From NCBI RefSeq assembly GCF_013408985.1, contig NZ_JACBZT010000001.1:1798001-1862000 (forward strand): a stretch of DNA of 64,000 nucleotides, written 5' to 3'. The stretch's first letter is position 1. Each line of letters opens with the position of its first letter. A program made the position numbers and the translations under genes. The notes below the pieces were generated by a model. It was not told where the DNA came from. It did no database searches and worked only from the letters and a program-made list of their open reading frames with translations. Positions 8,630 to 14,983 of this stretch are shown in pieces. The stretch comes from Petropleomorpha daqingensis (lineage in GTDB: Bacteria > Actinomycetota > Actinomycetes > Mycobacteriales > Geodermatophilaceae).

Positions 8630-9535
8630 ATGCCGGAGCCCGGAGCAGCGCTCGACCAGCGGGAACGCTCCCGCCGGTCGTGGGTGCGCCGCGGGCTCCT
8701 GGTGCTCGGCTTCCTGGCGGGTGGGTTCTTCCTGCTGCTGCTGACGAGCGGGACCGCTCAGGCCAGTGAGCACGCCCCGGACGGGAATCCGTTGGGCCGC
8801 GCGGTGTCGGCCGTCGCGGACACCGCAGCGCCGGCCGTGCACGCGGTCACGGCGCCGGTCCACGAGGCCGCCACCCCCGTCCTGGCCCCGGTGGCCGAGA
8901 CGGCCGCGCCCGTGGTGGCGCCGGTCGCTCCCGCCTTCGCTCCGGTGACCGAGGCCGTGGCTCCGGTGACCGAGGCCGTGGCTCCGGTGACGAAGGCCGT
9001 GGCTCCGGTGACCGAGGCCGTGGCTCCGGTGACGAAGGCCGTGGCTCCGGTGGCCGAGGCCGTGGCTCCGGTGACGGAGGCCGTGGCTCCGGTGACGGAG
9101 GCCGTGGCTCCGGTGACGGAGGCCGTGGCTCCGGTGGCCGAGGCCGTGGCTCCGGTGGCGGTCCCGATCGCCGACGCGATCGTCCCGGCCCCGGTGCCGG
9201 CTCTGGTCGCCGCCGAGCAGCCCGCTCCGAGCGCGCCGGTGGCCGCCCCGGCCCCGAGCGCCGTCGGAACCACCCCGGCCGCCGTCGGAACCACCCCGGA
9301 GGCCGCCGTGACCGAGAGCCCCGCCGTCCCCACCCCCGCGCCGGTCGCCCCGGTCGCCCCGGCCACGCCGGCCGCGCCGTGCTCGTCCTCCGCCGGCGGC
9401 CAGCCGACGTCCTCCCCGCTCGCCACCGTCGACGCGCTGCTGGAGCAGCCGTTGCTGGCGGGCGTCGCCTCGAGCGCGCCGATCGCGACGCTCGAGCACG
9501 GCTCGTTCCCCGAGCCGTCGTTCTCGCCCGACTGA
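8630..9535 (+). CDS. Secreted heptad-repeat protein (PVTEAVA type), novel
   Basis: 301 aa from ATG 8630; the frame is open farther up, but this start matches the paralogue at 11655. N-terminus: basic stretch, hydrophobic core (about 20-38) and a signal-peptidase-like site TAQA/S. The centre is repetitive with Pro-Val every seven residues; ten consecutive near-identical APV(T/A)(E/K)AV units lie at 8939-9148. The C-terminal third is Ala/Pro-rich, with one Cys, and ends EPSFSPD. The regular proline argues against an ordinary coiled coil. It has no sortase motif or second membrane segment, so release or non-covalent wall association is likely. I recognise no family. A cell-surface or matrix role is inference from the signal peptide and repeat content. 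Confidence 0.75.
   Translation: MPEPGAALDQRERSRRSWVRRGLLVLGFLAGGFFLLLLTSGTAQASEHAPDGNPLGRAVSAVADTAAPAVHAVTAPVHEAATPVLAPVAETAAPVVAPVAPAFAPVTEAVAPVTEAVAPVTKAVAPVTEAVAPVTKAVAPVAEAVAPVTEAVAPVTEAVAPVTEAVAPVAEAVAPVAVPIADAIVPAPVPALVAAEQPAPSAPVAAPAPSAVGTTPAAVGTTPEAAVTESPAVPTPAPVAPVAPATPAAPCSSSAGGQPTSSPLATVDALLEQPLLAGVASSAPIATLEHGSFPEPSFSPD
8939..9148 (+). repeat. Ten 21-bp tandem repeats coding APVTEAV
   Basis: Ten head-to-tail 21-bp units of the form gctccggtgaccgaggccgtg, with differences only at the T/A and E/K codons. The nucleotide identity between units is very high, which suggests recent slippage or unequal recombination and likely length variation between strains. Confidence 0.85.
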
Positions 9536-9543
9536 GGGGTCCC

Positions 9544-9569
9544 GAGCGGACGAGCCGTCGTCCGCGCTC
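9544..9569 (+). terminator. Hairpin after first repeat-protein gene
   Basis: GAGCGGACGA - gccg - TCGTCCGCGCTC pairs over 10 bp with a 2-nt bulge, 8 bases after the stop codon. It has no T-tract, as is usual in high-GC actinobacteria. Confidence 0.5.
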
Positions 9570-9627
9570 CCGCTCCACGACCGCGCCGAACCGCGCGGCC
9601 ACCTACTCGGGACAAGGACCCATCCAG

Positions 9628-11523
9628 ATGAACCGCACCATCCGCAACGGCCTCGCCGTGGCGACGATGTCCGGCGGCCTGTGGCTGCTCGGCCACGCCG
9701 TCGCCAGCGCCAGCGAGGTCCCGCAGAACCCCGTGTCGGACTCGATCAGCTCGCTGGCCTCGGCGGGCAGCGGCGACGCCACCCAGGACGTCGGATCGGA
9801 CCAGTCGGCCACCAGCGGCGACAGCACCACCACCGGTGGCGACGCGAACTCCAGCAGCACCAACACCGCCGGGGACGCGAGCCAGTCCAACACCGGCACG
9901 ACCGGGGACAACAACTCGACCACGGTCTGCGTGGCCCTGGAGTGCCGGACCGGCGACTCCACGACGGGGTCGAACTCCCAGTCCAACGGCTCGGCACAGG
10001 GCGGAGACGTCGAGGGCAGCGGCAACGCCACCTCCGGCGACACCTCCGGCGGGGACTCCACCGCCACCTCTTCCGGAAACGAGGCCGACCCGTGGAACGG
10101 TTCCGGCGCGGCGGGCTCCGGCTCGTCGTCCGACCGGAACGGCTCTGCGTCCAGTGAGGCCTCGTCCGGCGATCCCGACCAGAGCACGTCGTCGGACCAG
10201 TCGGCCACCAGTGGCGACAGCACCACCACCGGCGGCGACGCCGACTCCAGCAGCTCGAACACCGCTGGGGACGCCGACCAGTCGAACACCGGCACCACCG
10301 GCGACAACGGCTCCATGACGTACTGCGTGGCCCTGGAGTGCCGGACCGGGGACTCCTCGACCGGCTCCAACCACCAGTGGAACGGCTCTGCGGAGGGTGG
10401 CGACGTCGAGCACAGCGGCAACGCCTCCTCCGGGGACACCTGGGGCGGGGACTCCACCGCCACCTCGGCCGACAACGAGGCCGACCCGTGGAACGGCTCG
10501 GGTTGGGCTTGGTCGACGGCGCAGGAGAACTCCCGCGGCGACTGGTGGGGCCGCAACAGCGGCTGGTCCGAGAGCAGCGCGAACTCCGGTGACGCCACGC
10601 AGGACGCTACGTCCGACCAGTCGGCGACCAGCGGCGACAGCACCACCACCGGCGGGGACGCGACGTCCAGCAGCACCAACACCGCTGGCGACGCCGACCA
10701 GTCGAACACCGGCACGACGGGGAACAACGACTCCTCGACCCGGGCCGGCAACGGCGCCGGTGCGCAGGAGAAGGGCAACGGCTGGGAGCACGGTAGGGGC
10801 GGCGACGTCTGGACCGGGGACTCCTCGACCGGGTCGAACCACCAGTGGAACGGCTCCGCGGAGGGTGGCGACGTCGAGCACAGCGGCAACGCCACCTCCG
10901 GCGACACCTGGGGCGGGGACTCCACCGCCACCTCTGCCGGCAACGAGGCCAACCCCGTCAACGGCTCCGGCCCGGCCGGCGCCTGGTCCTCCTCCCGCAG
11001 CGGTCACCACTCCAGCCACGGCCACGGCCACGGCGACTGGGAGGGCCAGCCGTGGATGAGCCGCGGCTCGGACGACCGTTCGGGCAGCTCGGCGGACAGC
11101 ACCGCCGGCTCGGGCGACGCCGACCAGACGGCGACGTCGGACCAGTCGGCCACCAGCGGCGACAGCACCACGACCGGCGGCGACGCCGATTCGTCGAGCA
11201 CCAACACCGCCGGTGACGCCGACCAGTCCAACACCGGCACGACCGGCGACAACAACTCCTCCACCCGGGCCGGCAACGGACATGACCAGGAGAAGTCCTA
11301 CGGCCGGCACGGTGCGGACGGCGACGTCCGGACCGGCGACAGCACCACCGGCTCCAACCGCCAGTCCAACGGCTGGGCCGAGGGTGGCGACGTCGAGCAC
11401 AGCGGCAACGCCACCTCCGGCGACACCTGGGGCGGCGACTCCACCGCCACCTCTGCTGGCAACGAGGCCGACCCGGTGAACGGATCGGGTCCGGCGTTCG
11501 CCGGCGCGCACGCGTCGCACTGA
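9628..11523 (+). CDS. Secreted Ser/Thr/Gly/Asp/Asn-rich repeat protein, novel
   Basis: 631 aa from ATG 9628 with aagga upstream. The signal peptide (about 1-30) ends AVASASE. The mature protein consists of four large repeats. Each has one block of type GDSTTTGGDADSSSTNTAGD, continuing ADQSNTGTTGDN, and one of type GDSTTGSNxQSNG ... GGDVEHSGNATSGD ... GGDSTATSAGNEADP. Within these, GD recurs about every 11 residues (GDADSSSTNTA, GDADQSNTGTT, GDVEHSGNATS), which suggests a stacked beta or solenoid fold. Variable linkers rich in Trp/His separate the repeats. Composition is strongly acidic with few hydrophobics. There is no sortase motif. It lies between two paralogous repeat proteins with its own terminator. 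An extracellular matrix, adhesin or spore/hyphal-coat role is inference; I recognise no family. Confidence 0.75.
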   Translation: MNRTIRNGLAVATMSGGLWLLGHAVASASEVPQNPVSDSISSLASAGSGDATQDVGSDQSATSGDSTTTGGDANSSSTNTAGDASQSNTGTTGDNNSTTVCVALECRTGDSTTGSNSQSNGSAQGGDVEGSGNATSGDTSGGDSTATSSGNEADPWNGSGAAGSGSSSDRNGSASSEASSGDPDQSTSSDQSATSGDSTTTGGDADSSSSNTAGDADQSNTGTTGDNGSMTYCVALECRTGDSSTGSNHQWNGSAEGGDVEHSGNASSGDTWGGDSTATSADNEADPWNGSGWAWSTAQENSRGDWWGRNSGWSESSANSGDATQDATSDQSATSGDSTTTGGDATSSSTNTAGDADQSNTGTTGNNDSSTRAGNGAGAQEKGNGWEHGRGGDVWTGDSSTGSNHQWNGSAEGGDVEHSGNATSGDTWGGDSTATSAGNEANPVNGSGPAGAWSSSRSGHHSSHGHGHGDWEGQPWMSRGSDDRSGSSADSTAGSGDADQTATSDQSATSGDSTTTGGDADSSSTNTAGDADQSNTGTTGDNNSSTRAGNGHDQEKSYGRHGADGDVRTGDSTTGSNRQSNGWAEGGDVEHSGNATSGDTWGGDSTATSAGNEADPVNGSGPAFAGAHASH

Positions 11524-11538
11524 CGCACCCGCACCCAG

Positions 11539-11572
11539 ACCCGCCCGGGCGTCCTCGGACGTCCGGGCGGGT
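11539..11572 (+). terminator. Strong hairpin after Ser/Thr/Asp repeat-protein gene
   Basis: ACCCGCCCGG pairs perfectly with CCGGGCGGGT, and the inner GCGTCC/GGACGT extends it to about 16 bp (one G-T pair). It lies 16 bases after the stop. Confidence 0.75.
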
Positions 11573-11642
11573 ATGCGTGCGCCCGGCGGAAAATCGACCG
11601 GCAGAATCCGGTTCTCCGCGTTTCCCGAGGCGCTGTTCTGCC

Positions 11643-11648
11643 TACCGA
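11643..11648 (+). promoter_or_regulatory. Putative -10 hexamer TACCGA for second heptad-repeat gene
   Basis: TACCGA, 6 nt, ATG 11655. The context TGCCTACCG..GG..CATGCC is shared with the paralogue at 8630, so the two genes probably share their promoter class and are co-expressed. Confidence 0.45.
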
Positions 11649-11654
11649 GGTGGC

Positions 11655-12926
11655 ATGCCCCAGCCCGCGGGTGCCGGAGATCAGCGGGGATTCCACCGCT
11701 GGTTCGTCCTGCGCCGCGCGCTGCTCCTCCTGCTGTTCACGGCGGGTGGGCTGCTCGTCCTGGCCGCGATCGCGAGCGCCGCAAGGGCATCGGCCGACCC
11801 GGTGCCGGCCGTGCCCGGGCACGTGGTCGAGGCGGCGACCGACGTCGCGGCCGGTCACGCTGCTGCCGTGCTGCCTGCTCAGGCCGCGGCGCCCGCGCAC
11901 GCCGCGAACGCGGCCGCCCCACCGGTGGCTCAGGACGTCGCCGCGCCCGTCGCCCAGGTCACCGACGTGTCACCCGCGGTCACCGAAGCAGCGGCGGTCG
12001 CCGCTCCTGTCGCTGCCGCGCCCGTGCAGACCGCGGTCCAGGACGTCGTGGCTCCGGTGGTGCAGCCGGTGGCGCAGGCGGTGGCCCAGCCGGTGGCGCA
12101 GGCGGTGGTCCAGCCGGTGGCGCAGGCCGTGGTGGAGCCGGTGGCGCAGGCCGTGGTGGAGCCGGTGGCGCAGGCCGTCGCGCCGGTGGCGCAGGCCGTG
12201 GTGGAGCCGGTGGCGCAGGCCGTGGTCCAGCCGGTGGCGCAGGCCGTGGTCCAGCCGGTGGCTCAGGCCGTCGCGCCGGTGGCGGACGCCGTGGTCACGC
12301 CCGTGGCGCAGGCCGTGGTCCAGCCGGTGGCTCAGGTGGTCGCGCCGGTCACGCAGGCCGTGGTCCAGCCGGTGACGCAGGCCGTCGCGCCCGTCGTGGA
12401 CGCCGTGGTCACCCCGATCGCCGAACCCGTCGCCGAAGCCCTGCAGCCGATCACCGCCCCGGTAACGGCTGCCGTCGCACCCGTGGTCGACCCGGTGCAG
12501 ACCGCCGTCACCGCACCGCGGCTCGATCCGGTCGCCCTCCCCGCCCAGGCCGCGGCACCCACGACGAGCGCGCCGATCCCGGCGGCCGCTCCGCCGGTCA
12601 CCGGCGCCCTGGCCGCACCGCAGCCGTCGATCACCCCCCGGGCGTCCGTCTCCGGCCCGACCAGCACCGGCCCGACCAGCACCGTCGCGCCCGCCGCCGC
12701 CGTGCCTCCGGCGCCCGGCCCGCTTCCGCTGCCTGGCCCGGCGGACGACGTCCCGGGCTCGATGCCGCCACCTTCGTCCGCAGGAAGCGGCTCCGGTACG
12801 CCGCTGCTGCCCGCCACGCTGACCGCCACCGCGCGGTCCTCCTCCGCCGTGCCCGCCGTCTCGACGGCACCGGCACGTGCGCTCTCGGCCGGCTCGGAGA
12901 CCGAGCCCGCCGTCTCGCCCGACTGA
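11655..12926 (+). CDS. Secreted octad/heptad-repeat protein (PVAQAVVQ type), paralogue of the gene at 8630
   Basis: 423 aa from ATG 11655. It shares with the 8630 product a start MP(E/Q)P, an Arg-flanked hydrophobic signal (RRALLLLLFTAGGLLVL, cleavage near ARASA), a central Pro-Val repeat and a C-terminus ending EPAVSPD. Its repeat is longer and less regular: PVAQAVVQ and PVAQAVVE octads mixed with PVAQAVA heptads, about 15 in a row at 12058-12420. The Glu/Lys charge pattern of the other paralogue is replaced by Gln. An Ala/Pro/Ser/Thr-rich C-terminal third follows. Same inferred secretion, same lack of a wall-sorting motif. The two repeat proteins flanking the acidic Ser/Thr protein suggest a functional trio; this is inference from order and shared promoter context. 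Confidence 0.75.
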   Translation: MPQPAGAGDQRGFHRWFVLRRALLLLLFTAGGLLVLAAIASAARASADPVPAVPGHVVEAATDVAAGHAAAVLPAQAAAPAHAANAAAPPVAQDVAAPVAQVTDVSPAVTEAAAVAAPVAAAPVQTAVQDVVAPVVQPVAQAVAQPVAQAVVQPVAQAVVEPVAQAVVEPVAQAVAPVAQAVVEPVAQAVVQPVAQAVVQPVAQAVAPVADAVVTPVAQAVVQPVAQVVAPVTQAVVQPVTQAVAPVVDAVVTPIAEPVAEALQPITAPVTAAVAPVVDPVQTAVTAPRLDPVALPAQAAAPTTSAPIPAAAPPVTGALAAPQPSITPRASVSGPTSTGPTSTVAPAAAVPPAPGPLPLPGPADDVPGSMPPPSSAGSGSGTPLLPATLTATARSSSAVPAVSTAPARALSAGSETEPAVSPD

Positions 12927-12997
12927 GGTCCCTCCCCCGGCCGTGCCCTGCCCTGCGCCCGAACGGCGCCGGGCGGCGACGGCCGCATCCCCGCACT

Positions 12998-13025
12998 CCC
13001 ACCGCGCGCAGCCGCGCGCGGTGGG
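12998..13025 (+). terminator. Perfect 11-bp GC hairpin
   Basis: CCCACCGCGCG (12998-13008) pairs with CGCGCGGTGGG (13015-13025), loop cagccg. It sits 70 bp after the repeat-protein stop. The 305-bp gap 12927-13231 holds this terminator, GC-rich filler and, at its right end, the promoter/operator of the acyl-CoA dehydrogenase gene. Confidence 0.7.
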
Positions 13026-13210
13026 CCCCGGGGGAGGGGCCGCACCCGTTCGCGCCCTGATCACCCCCGGGACCGGCGGCGGCTGCCCGACCTGTCACGG
13101 GGCGGGTCGGGCAGCCCCCGCCGGGGCGGCCGCTCCGTGTCCGCCCGGGTTTCACGGGGCCGGACGGGCACGAGCGGCGGCCACATCGCACAGCACCCGC
13201 CGACCGGGCT

Positions 13211-13225
13211 ACCGGTCGGTAACCT
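13211..13225 (+). promoter_or_regulatory. -10 TAACCT overlapped by TACCG-GT-CGGTA operator-like palindrome
   Basis: TAACCT (13220-13225) is 6 nt from ATG 13232, indicating a leaderless transcript. Immediately left and overlapping is TACCG gt CGGTA, the form of many TetR-family operators in actinobacteria. Binding there would block the promoter. The cognate regulator is not in this window. Confidence 0.5.
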
Positions 13226-13231
13226 TCCTCC

Positions 13232-14851
13232 ATGAGCGCGACCCACGAGGTCACCAACCAGGTCCCGCCGCTGGTCGGCCACGACCCCATCGCCGGCGAC
13301 GCCGTGCTGGCCGAGGCCTGCCGCCGGCACGCGGACGACGCGGCGCTCGGCTCGCTCTCCGAGCTGGGCCGGCTGGCCGGCAGCGAGCAGGCCCAGGAGT
13401 GGGGCCGGCTGGCGAACGAGAACCCGCCGAGGCTGCGCACCCACGACCGCTACGGCCACCGCGTCGACGAGGTCGAGTTCCACCCCGCCTGGCACGAGCT
13501 CATGCGGACCGCGGTCGAGCACGGCCTGGCCGGCGCGCCGTGGGCCGATGGCGGCCCGTCGGCCCACGTGCGCCGCGCGGTCGGCTATCTCGGCTGGACC
13601 CAGGTCGAGATGGGGCACGGCTGCCCGGTCACCATGACCTACGCCGTCGTCCCGGCCCTGCGCCGCGACGCCGACCTCGCCGCCCGCTACGAGCCCGGGC
13701 TCACCGCGCGCGCCTACCGCTTCGGACTGACCGACCCCGCGGAAAAGCCCGGCCTGATCGCCGGCATGGGCATGACCGAGAAGCAGGGCGGCTCCGACGT
13801 CCGGGCCAACACGACGCGCGCGGTCCGGCAGCCCGACGGCAGCTATGCGCTCACCGGCCACAAGTGGTTCACCTCGGCGCCGATGAGCGACCTGTTCCTG
13901 GTCCTCGCCCAGCTCGACGAGGGGGTCTCCTGCTTCCTCGTCCCGCGGGTGCTGCCCGACGGCAGCCGCAACGTGTTCCACGTGCAACGTCTCAAGGACA
14001 AGCTGGGCGACAGGTCCAACGCCTCCAGCGAGGTGGAGTTCGACGGGACGACGGGCTGGCTGGTCGGCGAGCCCGGCCGGGGCGTGCCGACGATCATCGA
14101 GATGGTCAACATGACCCGGCTCGACTGCGTGCTGGGGTCGGCCTCCACGGTGCGGGCCGCGCTGACCCAGGCGATCCACCACGCCGACCACCGGCGTGCG
14201 TTCGGCGCGCGGCTGGTCGACCAGCCCCTCATGCAGAACGTGCTGGCCGACCTCGCGATCGAGAGCGAGGCGGCCACCGCGCTGGCGATCCGGCTCGCGG
14301 CAGCGGTCGACGGCGGCGAGCAGGCCTTCCTGCGCCTGGCCGGCGCCGCGGCCAAGTTCTGGGTCTGCAAGCGCACCCCCTCCGTCGTCGCCGAGGCCCT
14401 GGAGGTGCTCGGCGGCAACGGCTACGTCGAGGAGTCCGGCCTGCCGCGGCTGTACCGGCAGGCGCCGCTCAACTCGATCTGGGAGGGCTCGGGCAACGTG
14501 ATCGCCCTCGACGTCCTCCGGGCGATGGGACGGCAGTCGGACTCCCTCGCCGCCGTCGTCGCGGAGATCGACCTGGCCCGCGGCGCCGATGCCCGCTTCG
14601 ACGACGCGGTCAAGCGGCTCTCGGCGGAGCTCGGCGACCCCGACGACCTCCCGCTGCGGGCCCGCCGGGTGGCCGGCCTGCTGGCGCTGTGCCTGCAGGG
14701 GTCGCTGCTGCTGCGGTTCGCGCCGTCCGCCGTCGCGGATGCGTTCTGCGCCACACGCCTGGGCGGCGACTGGGGCGCTGTCCTGGGCACTCTCCCCGCG
14801 GGGACGCCGACACGCCAGATCGTCGACAGGGGACGGATCACACCGTTGTGA
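13232..14851 (+). CDS. AidB-like acyl-CoA dehydrogenase family protein
   Basis: 539 aa, at the 540-residue length of AidB-type proteins rather than the 380-400 of classic acyl-CoA dehydrogenases. The FAD/acyl-CoA dehydrogenase signatures are present: MGMTEKQGGSDVRANTT, KWFTSAPMSDLFLVLAQ, the RAFG(A/K) block (HRRAFGARLVDQPLM), and the C-terminal LGGNGYVEESGLPRLYR plus SIWEGSGNV. AidB in E. coli binds DNA and is part of the alkylation response; many actinobacterial relatives are simply annotated acyl-CoA dehydrogenases, so substrate is unknown. It is a single gene with a putative TetR-type operator over its -10. Confidence 0.88.
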   Translation: MSATHEVTNQVPPLVGHDPIAGDAVLAEACRRHADDAALGSLSELGRLAGSEQAQEWGRLANENPPRLRTHDRYGHRVDEVEFHPAWHELMRTAVEHGLAGAPWADGGPSAHVRRAVGYLGWTQVEMGHGCPVTMTYAVVPALRRDADLAARYEPGLTARAYRFGLTDPAEKPGLIAGMGMTEKQGGSDVRANTTRAVRQPDGSYALTGHKWFTSAPMSDLFLVLAQLDEGVSCFLVPRVLPDGSRNVFHVQRLKDKLGDRSNASSEVEFDGTTGWLVGEPGRGVPTIIEMVNMTRLDCVLGSASTVRAALTQAIHHADHRRAFGARLVDQPLMQNVLADLAIESEAATALAIRLAAAVDGGEQAFLRLAGAAAKFWVCKRTPSVVAEALEVLGGNGYVEESGLPRLYRQAPLNSIWEGSGNVIALDVLRAMGRQSDSLAAVVAEIDLARGADARFDDAVKRLSAELGDPDDLPLRARRVAGLLALCLQGSLLLRFAPSAVADAFCATRLGGDWGAVLGTLPAGTPTRQIVDRGRITPL

Positions 14852-14983
14852 TCTGCCCCCGTCGGGCCACTACTCTCGGGGGTGCGCCGGTTCCGTAGTG
14901 TCCGGTGACATCCAGGTCGGCCGGTGCCGCGGTGCTCCGCGGCAGTGGTGCGACGCGCCGCGGGGGACAGGGAAGCGGACAGC

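Noticed and set aside
8939-9148. CRISPR-like regular repeat
   Set aside because: The units are contiguous with no spacers, in frame with a coding sequence, and there are no cas genes.
8758-11520. A long open frame (about 900 codons) on the minus strand across the repeat-protein locus, rich in Gly/Val/Arg
   Set aside because: It is the antisense of the plus-strand repeats. Plus-strand frames have signal peptides, ribosome sites or promoters and terminators, and a paralogue supports them; the minus frame has none.
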